This document shows positions 1-5,458 of a DNA stretch of 10,116 nucleotides, in pieces; within the stretch, counting starts at the first letter, position 1, and each line of letters opens with the position of its first letter. This DNA comes from Acetobacter farinalis (GTDB taxonomy: Bacteria; Pseudomonadota; Alphaproteobacteria; Acetobacterales; Acetobacteraceae). A model generated the notes under the pieces. The model saw only the letters and a program-made list of their open reading frames with translations, was not told where the DNA came from and ran no database searches. A program made the position numbers and the translations under genes. The stretch is from positions 1 to 10,116 of the forward strand of contig NZ_JAPIUX010000029.1 in NCBI RefSeq assembly GCF_026240015.1. Reading direction: 5' to 3'.

Positions 1-92
1 TCCAGTATATCAATGGTTTCTACAATCCACGTCGACGCCATTCATATCTGGGTGGCATCAGCCCTCTCGCTTTCGAAGCAAGAGTGGCATAA
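1..92 (+). pseudogene. IS3-family transposase (OrfB), C-terminal end only, cut by window edge
   Basis: Reading from base 3, the plus strand encodes 29 residues ending in TAA at 90-92. They include YINGFYNPRRRHSYLGG followed by SPLAFEARVA. This is the characteristic C-terminus of IS3-family OrfB transposases (DDE/RNase H fold), which cut and join the ends of their insertion sequence. Only the tail is inside the window, so it cannot be judged whether the element is intact. Typing as pseudogene here means partial, not proven broken. The assignment rests on the NP-R-RRHS-LGG-SP pattern, which is very typical of the family. Confidence 0.85.
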
Positions 93-127
93 TCACTTCT
101 GACCGGCACAAAACCGTTACAAGTCCA
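1..127 (+). mobile_element. Right end of an IS3-family insertion sequence
   Basis: About 35 bases after the transposase stop, the sequence ACCGTTACAAGTCCA ends in CA at 126-127. This fits an IS3-family right terminus, since these elements begin with TG and end with CA and their right inverted repeat lies shortly after OrfB. The left end is outside the window, so neither the inverted repeat nor the 3-4 bp target duplication (which would start at about GAC, 128-130) can be confirmed. The exact boundary is an inference. Confidence 0.6.
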
Positions 128-156
128 GACGATACCATTCCACGCTTAATGCCGAC

Positions 157-1014
157 TTGATGAGGGCGCTCGTTGAATATCAGGTTACCTTGTACCGCGT
201 TGCTGCATTTGTTAGGAATGGCAAGTTAAGAGGATCTGCTCTTGATGAAAATGCACGAGAGAACCTGAAGCTTGATTTTGAAGTCAAAGAAGGCAGCTCT
301 GATATCTGGGCTGGAGTGTGTAAGGCGCTCCCTGAATTGCTTGGGAAGGTAACGGATGGAATGGGACCTAAAGCAAAATTCGTTCTGTCTTTGACGACCA
401 TCCTTTTGTTGTTTGGTGCGGCCCCAATTAAAGAATGGATGGACACTCAGCATGCCATTCAGAAAGAGCAGCTACAGTCTGCAGATCATAGAGCGGAGTT
501 GGCTGTCCTTGATCACGCAGTTTCAGCGGTAACAGAAACGAATAAAGAGCAAGTGGAAGCTAACCAAAAAATTCTTAAAGATGCAATAAGTGCATTTAAG
601 GAAGTCGAGGTTATTCAAAGAGAATCTCAAAATGCCACTGCTCAAATAATGAAACAGGCTAAAGATGCAGATACTGTTACGTTTCAAGGGAAAGATTTGC
701 CTGGAGATACTGTGAAAGTTCTTCAAACTGGTTTCCGGAAAAGTGGTGATAAAATTAGCCTAACGGGAATATTTAAGGTTGAAAAAGCATCATCTGTGGC
801 TGGAGAAGGATTTTCTTGTCAAATTCGTGGACAAGATGGGACCACCATACAGGCAACATTGGCTGACGCAGTGATGGCAGAGCACGATCAGAAAATTATC
901 CGCGAGGCATTTTGGAGCAAACAATCCATTCAATTAACCGTGTCTGCTCGAAAGGTTGGGAAAGAATATCGTAACGCTGAAATTGTGCAGGCAGATACCC
1001 TGCCTGATCGTTAA
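157..1014 (+). pseudogene. Membrane-anchored coiled-coil protein, probably 5'-truncated by the adjacent IS
   Basis: The frame gives 285 residues from TTG 157, or 284 from ATG 160. No Shine-Dalgarno sequence precedes either codon, and the frame is open upstream to 103, inside the IS end. The first residues (RALVEYQVTLYRVAAFV) look like the middle of an alpha-helical domain rather than an N-terminus, so the original start was probably removed by the insertion. Residues about 1-65 form a soluble segment. A single hydrophobic helix lies at about 71-88 (FVLSLTTILLLFGAAP). Residues about 95-170 are charged and Gln/Glu/Ala-rich, probably a coiled coil. Residues about 170-285 are beta-rich and may form a small barrel. 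The gene is clearly A+T-richer than everything downstream, suggesting separate acquisition. Its function is not recognised. It ends 18 bp before the stop of the convergent gene at 1033. Expression, if any, would depend on an outward promoter in the IS. Confidence 0.65.
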
Positions 1015-1032
1015 TAAATGTCGGACTATTTT

Positions 1033-2151
1033 TCATAATTGGTTTGAGTGCCAGTGAAATGATCTTGCCTTCATAACTGTAGTAGGTGAAACCCCAGCCA
1101 TCCCAGCTATCTGACGTAACGACATGCGCGCTCCCTCCGGTGTGCTGAGTATCCGTTCAACCTCCGCCCGGCGCTTGCTGGCTGTGTTCAGAATGAACGG
1201 AGGGGGCGAGGCAGCGTTCGGTCTCTCGTTATTCCCCATATCTGCGGCTTCTGAGGTGGCGCGGTTTTCAGGAGCACCTGCTTCCCCATCAGAGGTGGCC
1301 GGAGATCCCCGGTCAGGGGGAATATCCCCAGAGGCAGGATCTGGCCTTTGGGAGTTTTCCGCAGCATGCAGCCTCTCCAGATCCCGCAGGATGGCAGCGC
1401 TGTCATTGTATGTGCCCTGACTGGCTTCCTGAAAGCGGAGGCGGGTAATCACGTCCGAGATGTTGCGGGCCTCAATCTCTTTGTTGATCAGATCACCCAA
1501 AGCCCAGCGCCGGAAGTCGGTGCCTTTGCTGAGATAATTATACTGGCCGTTGCTGTCCGCTATGTTCCGGTCATCATAGAGCTTCTCCCAGTAATCGTAT
1601 TCCGCAATGGCATCGGGAATGGTGCCAGGCCAAGGCTTGACCGTGGCGAGGGCCGCACGAACGCGCACGCTCGGGCTGAAATGCTCTCCGTCCCATGTGT
1701 CACACTTGCCGGGGGCGCCTGCCTTGCGGAAGGGCTCAATCACGGCGTCATAGGCTTGCTCTTCGGCGGTATGCGCGAACACAGCCTCTTCCGAGCCGTA
1801 GCGGGTCAGCACTTCCTCCATCTTGGCACGGTTGGCCATGCGCCATGCTGCACGCTTCTTTTCCTCAGCCTTGGCATATGCGCGCTGGTGAGCCGGGTTG
1901 CTCATGTCATAGAAGGTGAAGCCACCTGCTGAGGGCTGGGGCTCGTCGTCCAGATACCCCTCTGTGAGCAGCAGGTCAGGCACATCCGCCAACGTGTAGC
2001 CATGGGGCTTAACCAGCGCCTCGGCCCGGTTGCGCGCTGCGGCCTGCTCTCCAGCGTCTCCCCGCTCGGCCAGAGCCCATATTTTCGCCAGACGGTCGAG
2101 ATTGAGTTTGCTCTTATGCTGTCCGGCCATCTGTCCTGCTCTGCTGTTCAT
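1033..2151 (-). CDS. DUF2786-like protein with C-terminal helix-turn-helix, candidate regulator of the integrase locus
   Basis: The 372-residue protein begins with a segment (about 15-60: LDRLAKIWALAERG, then ARNRAEALVKPHGYTLADV) that resembles DUF2786, a short helical domain common in phage and plasmid proteins of unknown role. A long charged middle follows (about 85-265), then a low-complexity Pro/Ser/Glu-rich linker (about 266-320). The C-terminus has a typical helix-turn-helix (about 326-364: RRAEVERIL, then MSLRQIAGMAGVSPTTVMKAR). DNA binding is inferred from that motif. The gene diverges from the integrase, and its start lies on one of two palindromes in the shared region, which suggests autoregulation and control of the integrase. 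The first ATG (2151) lies inside the palindrome without a Shine-Dalgarno. A second ATG at 2130 (residue 8) has AGGA just upstream and may be the true start. Alternatives are an excisionase-like or replication accessory role. Confidence 0.75.
   Translation of the reverse strand: MNSRAGQMAGQHKSKLNLDRLAKIWALAERGDAGEQAAARNRAEALVKPHGYTLADVPDLLLTEGYLDDEPQPSAGGFTFYDMSNPAHQRAYAKAEEKKRAAWRMANRAKMEEVLTRYGSEEAVFAHTAEEQAYDAVIEPFRKAGAPGKCDTWDGEHFSPSVRVRAALATVKPWPGTIPDAIAEYDYWEKLYDDRNIADSNGQYNYLSKGTDFRRWALGDLINKEIEARNISDVITRLRFQEASQGTYNDSAAILRDLERLHAAENSQRPDPASGDIPPDRGSPATSDGEAGAPENRATSEAADMGNNERPNAASPPPFILNTASKRRAEVERILSTPEGARMSLRQIAGMAGVSPTTVMKARSFHWHSNQL
1185..1199. promoter_or_regulatory. Near-perfect operator-like palindrome O4 inside the HTH gene
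   Basis: TGTTCAGAATGAACG matches the O1-O3 pattern with one mismatch in the last base. It lies in the part of the HTH gene that codes for the residues just before the helix-turn-helix. With O3 it flanks the divergent pair, each distal site lying about 1 kb from the central pair. On its own it would be weak; its place in the series gives it weight. Confidence 0.4.
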
Positions 2152-2160
2152 AATGAACAG
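2144..2160. promoter_or_regulatory. Palindromic operator O1 (TGTTCA-N3-TGAACA)
   Basis: CTGTTCATAATGAACAG is a perfect inverted repeat with 8-bp arms around one central base. It overlaps the first ATG of the minus-strand HTH gene (2149-2151). It also overlaps a possible minus-strand -10 (TACTGT, reverse complement of 2157-2162) that sits 17 bp from a possible -35 (TTGTAC, reverse complement of 2180-2185). A bound dimer would block this promoter. The promoter match is weak; the palindrome itself is unambiguous. Confidence 0.7.
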
Positions 2161-2192
2161 TACGCGTGACTAGCTGCAGGTACAAGCAGAGG

Positions 2193-2207
2193 TGTTCATA
2201 TTGAACA
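2193..2207. promoter_or_regulatory. Palindromic operator O2 (TGTTCA-N3-TGAACA)
   Basis: TGTTCATATTGAACA repeats the hexamer arms and 3-bp spacing of O1, with its centre 48 bp away. It lies 25 bp before the integrase ATG, where an operator controlling integrase transcription would be expected. The identical arms suggest one dimeric protein binds both; the adjacent HTH protein is the obvious candidate (inference). Confidence 0.7.
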
Positions 2208-2232
2208 GGTAAGCTGGAAAGAGGGCTGCACC

Positions 2233-3501
2233 ATGCCGTTAAAGCTGATGACCGTGGCGCATCATAGAAATTTCTATGTCAGAGGCACTGTGGGTGGACG
2301 GCGCATTTATGAAAGCACCCGGACAGGCAATCGCAAGGAGGCAGAGCAGTATCTTGCCAAGCGGCATGCGGAACTATGGACTGAACATATCTACGGCCGG
2401 AGGGCCGTGGTCACATTCAGGCAGGCGGTGACAGCCTATCTGGAGGCAGAGCAGCGCTCGCTTGCGACGCAGAGATACCAGGAGCGGCTGCTTGCATATT
2501 TCGGGGATGCCCAACTGAGCAAAATCACGCAGGCCAGTGTCGATAAAGCCTGTCAGTCCATTTTGACTGATGCCGCGCGTGCCAGGGCGACGACGAAAAT
2601 CCGAAGTGTGATAACGCCTTTAAGATCAGTGCTGGAGTTTGCGGCCATAAGAGGCTGGTGTGACCGTCCTGCTTTCAAAGGACCGAAGACCCAGAAAGCC
2701 CGGACGACCTTTCTCCGGCCTGAAGAGGCGACACGCCTGGTGCTTGCTGCAGCACCTCATTTGCAGCCGTTGCTGATTTTCCTGATTGGGACCGGTTGCC
2801 GCATGTCAGAAGCAATGGAACTGGACTGGCACTCTGTGGATCTGAAGGGCGCACGCTGTGTGGTCTGGCAGAAGCAGGGCAATGAGCGGCACGTTGACCT
2901 GCCTCCGGTTGTCATCCGGGCCTTGGCCTCTTTACCGTGGCGAGAGGGCAGGGTGTTTCGGCCCGGCGGGCAGAAAACAGCTTCCAACGAGGCCTATCAG
3001 GATAGTGGCCGGCAATATGGGGGCCAGATCAAGTCCGGCTGGTCCTACGCCTGTAAACGGGCTGGTTTGCGGGGAACTGTCCGGAGGTGGACGCCCAAAG
3101 GCGCGCGCAGAGAAAAAGAGTGGTTCGTGCCAGACATCACACCGCATGGCCTGCGTCACACATGGGCATCCTGGCACTACTGCGTTCACAAGGACATCAT
3201 GCGCCTTCAGTATGATGGAGGCTGGAGCACGGTCGCCATGGTCTCACGTTACGCCAAGCTGATGCCGGATGTGTATCGGGATGAAATCATCCGGTGGTGG
3301 CAAGACGGCCCGGAGGGGCTGGGATGGCCGGAGGGTGAGCAAAGCCCATCAGGGAAAGTGATTGTTCAAAATGAACAGACGGCCAACTCCCCTCCGCAGG
3401 AAGATAATACCCTCCTGCTGGCTCGGGCATTGCTGGTGGCTCAGGAGATTATTGAACGGCAGCATGAGACAATCACATCTCTTGAGCGGGCGCAGAAATA
3501 G
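2233..3501 (+). CDS. int: Tyrosine-type site-specific integrase (phage/island integrase)
   Basis: This 422-residue tyrosine recombinase would integrate or excise the element by strand exchange at att sites. Residues 10-50 form a small beta-rich arm-binding-like domain. Residues about 60-145 form the SAM-like core-binding domain, and about 160-345 the catalytic domain. Visible catalytic residues are R190 (GTGCRMSEA), a probable K214 in the beta-hairpin, H305/R308/H309 (HGLRHTW) and the nucleophile Y340 (VSRYAKL). W331 takes the position often held by His, a substitution known in many phage integrases. A C-terminal extension of about 75 residues ends in a helical, possibly coiled segment. The start is supported by AAGAGGG seven bases upstream of the ATG. 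The gene diverges from the HTH gene across an operator region, and brnT follows 37 bp later. No tRNA gene or att repeat is visible. Confidence 0.93.
   Translation: MPLKLMTVAHHRNFYVRGTVGGRRIYESTRTGNRKEAEQYLAKRHAELWTEHIYGRRAVVTFRQAVTAYLEAEQRSLATQRYQERLLAYFGDAQLSKITQASVDKACQSILTDAARARATTKIRSVITPLRSVLEFAAIRGWCDRPAFKGPKTQKARTTFLRPEEATRLVLAAAPHLQPLLIFLIGTGCRMSEAMELDWHSVDLKGARCVVWQKQGNERHVDLPPVVIRALASLPWREGRVFRPGGQKTASNEAYQDSGRQYGGQIKSGWSYACKRAGLRGTVRRWTPKGARREKEWFVPDITPHGLRHTWASWHYCVHKDIMRLQYDGGWSTVAMVSRYAKLMPDVYRDEIIRWWQDGPEGLGWPEGEQSPSGKVIVQNEQTANSPPQEDNTLLLARALLVAQEIIERQHETITSLERAQK
3363..3377. promoter_or_regulatory. Operator-like palindrome O3 inside the integrase 3' end
   Basis: TGTTCAAAATGAACA is a third perfect copy of TGTTCA-N3-TGAACA. 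It lies in the C-terminal extension of the integrase gene, 1163 bp centre to centre from O2. Three perfect copies of a 12-base constraint within 1.3 kb are not expected by chance. Possible roles are an auxiliary site for DNA looping, a roadblock, or an excision-accessory site (inference). Confidence 0.55.
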
Positions 3502-3502
3502 A

Positions 3503-3538
3503 TTGTGACTGCCCAATATATTGTATATACAATAATCC
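3503..3538 (+). promoter_or_regulatory. brnTA promoter with 16-bp palindromic operator
   Basis: TTGTGA (3503-3508) and TATACA (3526-3531), 17 bp apart, form a plausible -35/-10 pair. A perfect 16-bp palindrome, TATTGTATATACAATA (3519-3534), covers the -10. The predicted transcription start falls at about 3538, directly on the ATG at 3539, implying a leaderless or nearly leaderless brnT mRNA. BrnA ribbon-helix-helix antitoxins are known to repress their own operon, so this palindrome is the likely BrnA site. Confidence 0.6.
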
Positions 3539-3802
3539 ATGAGATACGATTGGGACGAAACAAAACGTCAGAGCAACATTGCCAAACACGGCGTTGATTT
3601 TGTTGCCGCTGATGGCTTTGAATGGGACGCTGCTTTTGTTCTGACCAGTCAGAGCGCAAACGAACCACGCCTTGTCGCTATCGCTCCGATCAATCTCCGT
3701 CTTCATGTGCTGGTATTCAGCATTGAGACGCGCATCGTCCGCATCATCAGCCTGCGTAAGGCCAACAAACGGGAGGTCATGCTCTATGCCGCGCAAACCT
3801 GA
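3539..3802 (+). CDS. brnT: BrnT-family toxin (type II toxin-antitoxin, ribonuclease)
   Basis: This 87-residue protein has the full BrnT (DUF497) layout. The N-terminal motif is YDWDETKRQSNIAKHGVDF (residues 3-21), and the C-terminal motif is RIISLRKANKREVMLY (68-83). BrnT toxins have a RelE-like fold and cleave RNA to arrest translation when the antitoxin is lost. The length is normal and the protein appears intact. The start is set by family alignment: homologues begin a few residues before the W-DE-K motif, and no Shine-Dalgarno is present. The gene overlaps brnA by 17 bp, the usual toxin-first order of this system. It probably helps stabilise the integrative element beside it. Confidence 0.92.
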   Translation: MRYDWDETKRQSNIAKHGVDFVAADGFEWDAAFVLTSQSANEPRLVAIAPINLRLHVLVFSIETRIVRIISLRKANKREVMLYAAQT

Positions 3803-4088
3803 ATTCATCATGCCGACAGACGAGGAAGACGCCCGTATCAATGAGGGCATCACTCTGGATGCAGACAACCCTGAACTGACCGAGCGAGATTTCCTACGGG
3901 CGGTTCCTGCTTCCGCTATTGTGCCTGATCTTGCGTCTCAGCGCCGAGTGCGCGGTCCACAGAAAGCCCCGACAAAGAAGCTGGTTTCTATCCGGCTTGA
4001 CCCTGATCTGGTTGATCGCCTGAAACAGGATGGTCCGGGCTGGCAGGGGCGCTTGAATGACCTGCTGCGCGAGGCGGTGGGACTATAA
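3786..4088 (+). CDS. brnA: BrnA-family antitoxin (ribbon-helix-helix)
   Basis: The 100-residue protein starts at an ATG inside brnT with GGGAGG about nine bases upstream, favouring translational coupling. A second in-frame ATG at 3810 is possible. The N-terminal half (MPTDEEDARINEGITLDADN) matches the acidic toxin-binding part of BrnA proteins. The C-terminal segment, residues 63-98 (TKKLVSIRLDPDLVDRLKQ, then GWQGRLNDLLREAV), is a ribbon-helix-helix DNA-binding domain. BrnA neutralises BrnT and represses the operon. The gene is the usual length and intact, and it ends convergently with hicB 85 bp away. Confidence 0.92.
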   Translation: MPRKPEFIMPTDEEDARINEGITLDADNPELTERDFLRAVPASAIVPDLASQRRVRGPQKAPTKKLVSIRLDPDLVDRLKQDGPGWQGRLNDLLREAVGL

Positions 4089-4173
4089 TAGCCACTGCCT
4101 GCGGTAATGAATGACGATCATGTCCCTGGGCTGCACGATATGAAGATGAGGGACATAGGGCGAACGCCAGTAT

Positions 4174-4506
4174 CTACGCCTCAACCTGAGCCAGCGCATC
4201 CTGCACCAGTCGATTGAGGCTGACGCCACGGGCTGCGGCAATCTCTGCAGCGCGGGCATGGATCTCTTCAGGCAGGCGGACCACAAAGCGGCCAGAATAG
4301 TGCTTGACCGGATCAATGCCTTTTTCAGCGCACATCTCCATGAAAACTCGGAGGGAAGCCTCACCTTCCTGCTGCAGGCCGCTTACGCTATCTGCATAGA
4401 AATCAGCCCCTCCGTTCAGTCCCAGAAACTCCCCCCGGAACATGCCGATTTCAGGGTCAAACTGGATGACAGCCCGATGGCCGCCAATTTCCATCATGTT
4501 ATTCAT
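4174..4506 (-). CDS. hicB: HicB-family antitoxin
   Basis: The 110-residue protein has the two HicB parts. Residues 4-50 are a degenerate RNase H-like domain (KAV-like IQFDPEIGMFRGEFLGL, then GGADFYADSVSGL). Residues about 71-106 are a ribbon-helix-helix DNA-binding domain (SGRFVVRLPEEIHARAA, then GVSLNRLVQDAL). It binds and inhibits HicA and represses the operon. The start at 4506 is chosen because its ATG overlaps the hicA stop (ATGA) and has GGAG seven bases upstream; ATGs at residues 4 and 5 are less likely. The gene appears intact and lies downstream of the toxin gene, the classic hicAB order. Confidence 0.93.
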   Translation of the reverse strand: MNNMMEIGGHRAVIQFDPEIGMFRGEFLGLNGGADFYADSVSGLQQEGEASLRVFMEMCAEKGIDPVKHYSGRFVVRLPEEIHARAAEIAAARGVSLNRLVQDALAQVEA

Positions 4507-4757
4507 GGCGTCACTCCATTCTGCTCAAGCCATTTTCTGACAGAAGCTACGGCTCCTTTGTCGGTGTCTGGTTTAGGATGAGGTCGGTGGAAGACCTTGA
4601 TCTCTTCAAACAGGAACACACCGATGCGTGAGCCTTCACGCTCTGACACCTCCGCGCCCAGAGAAACGAAAAGAGCTTCAATGTCCGTCCAGGGCACGTT
4701 GCCTGAGACGGGGCGTTTGAAGATTAACTCCAGCGTTCGGCGGTGCTTGGCTTTCAT
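4503..4757 (-). CDS. hicA: HicA-family toxin (mRNA interferase)
   Basis: This 84-residue protein matches one subgroup of HicA toxins, with the pattern RRTLELIF, then PVSGNVPWTDIEALF, GAEVSEREGSRIGVFL, FHRPHPKPDTDKGAV and VRKWLEQNGV. HicA folds like a double-stranded RNA-binding domain and cleaves mRNA. The catalytic His usually seen in a GSH motif is Arg here (EGSR, residues 41-44). Histidines occur instead at 57 and 60 (FHRPH), which appears typical of this subgroup rather than a defect. The gene lies 65 bp downstream of the phage spike gene on the same strand, so tail-operon read-through could reach it. It also has its own promoter-like sequence. Start codon 4757 has no Shine-Dalgarno. Confidence 0.9.
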   Translation of the reverse strand: MKAKHRRTLELIFKRPVSGNVPWTDIEALFVSLGAEVSEREGSRIGVFLFEEIKVFHRPHPKPDTDKGAVASVRKWLEQNGVTP

Positions 4758-4763
4758 AGAAGT

Positions 4764-4790
4764 GTGATACTATTTTTTGGTATCATATGC
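4764..4790 (-). promoter_or_regulatory. hicAB promoter with inverted-repeat operator
   Basis: On the minus strand, TTGCAT is followed 17 bp later by TATCAC, a weak -35/-10 pair ending six bases before the hicA ATG. TGATAC (4765-4770) and GTATCA (4780-4785) form an inverted repeat with a 9-bp spacer around the -10. HicB/HicA complexes are known to bind inverted repeats at their own promoter, so this is the probable operator. The close spacing again implies a leaderless or very short leader. Confidence 0.5.
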
Positions 4791-4822
4791 AAGGAGGATA
4801 CTCTACTAACCACGCTTCCGTT

Positions 4823-5458
4823 TCATTCTGCCGTGCCGGTTGTTCCGTTGCCGGGCTGCACGCCGGGGTGGGTATGTTCCATAAGGCTGATGCTGCCAGC
4901 TTTCACGTCACCGGAAGTAGTGATGTCGCAATTGAACGTGGCCTTGCTGGCGGAGACGGAAAATTCTCCCTTCGTCTGCACCTTCACCCCACTGCCGGTC
5001 AGCCAGATGTATTCCTCCGGGATGCCATTCAGGAAGCCGCCGATATAGAGCCCGTCGCTCCAGCTATGAATGCGATGACTGCCGGGGCTGCTGGGTGCGC
5101 GGACCTGCTTGATGTTGGAAATATCACGGCTTGCGAACACGGCCAGGCCGATATCATCAATGGCCGGATCGACAATTACCGCGGATTGGCCTCCCTGCAG
5201 GCGGAGGTAAGGTAGATTGTAGATCATCGGCATAGGCGTGGGCATGCCGCGCCCATTCACCTGATGAACCATAGGGAGGGCATCAACAAACCCCACAGGC
5301 TCCAAACCCGTCGCAGAAACGGCTTTGACCTGCACCAACATGGCCCCGGCCATGCGGGCCATCTGCTGGCGTATTGCGAACAGGACCGGGTTTACGTGGC
5401 CAGTGGTGTCTGAGGCTTGCGCTTGCCCCAGATAGGCGCTCTGGTCCGCCCCGCTCAT
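4823..5458 (-). CDS. Gp138-type baseplate central spike / membrane-puncturing protein
   Basis: This 211-residue protein would form the trimeric spike at the tip of a contractile tail and pierce the outer membrane on sheath contraction. Residues about 20-115 (NPVLFAIRQQMARMAGAMLV, then VGFVDALPMV and PAIDDIGLAVFASRDIS) match the Gp138 N-terminal OB-fold region. Residues about 130-192 are repetitive and beta-rich (VQTKGEFSVSASKATFNCDI), consistent with a beta-helix. The end, HTHPGVQPGNGTTG (195-208), carries the H-T-H motif that in such spikes binds a metal ion at the apex. The start overlaps the stop of the hub gene (ATGA), with the start chosen by that coupling. It is the last tail gene; no baseplate wedge or fibre gene follows. 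Confidence 0.85.
   Translation of the reverse strand: MSGADQSAYLGQAQASDTTGHVNPVLFAIRQQMARMAGAMLVQVKAVSATGLEPVGFVDALPMVHQVNGRGMPTPMPMIYNLPYLRLQGGQSAVIVDPAIDDIGLAVFASRDISNIKQVRAPSSPGSHRIHSWSDGLYIGGFLNGIPEEYIWLTGSGVKVQTKGEFSVSASKATFNCDITTSGDVKAGSISLMEHTHPGVQPGNGTTGTAE

Noticed and set aside
1014..1033. Possible terminator between the two convergent genes
   Set aside because: The short A+T-rich gap contains no stem-loop that I can support.
1348..1932. Long plus-strand open frame (194 codons) opposite the HTH gene
   Set aside because: It lies wholly inside the minus-strand DUF2786/HTH gene, gives no recognisable motif and has no ribosome-binding site. The minus frame has domains at both ends.
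2144..2207. Operators read as LexA (SOS) boxes
   Set aside because: Alphaproteobacterial LexA boxes are direct GTTC-N7-GTTC repeats. Here the arms are inverted with a 3-bp spacer (TGTTCA-N3-TGAACA), so the match is only to the GTTC core.
4083..4364. Minus-strand frame reading through the end of hicB into the intergenic gap (…YWRSPYVPHLHIVQPRDM…)
   Set aside because: Most of it is an out-of-frame shadow of hicB. The short tail in the 85-bp gap looks protein-like but is too short to identify and has no start of its own.
4743..5215. Two overlapping plus-strand open frames opposite the spike gene, near an AAGGAGG on the plus strand (4791-4797)
   Set aside because: The Shine-Dalgarno-like sequence lies after the ATG of one frame and has no suitable start downstream in the other. 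The opposite strand encodes a clear Gp138-type spike with a metal-binding end.
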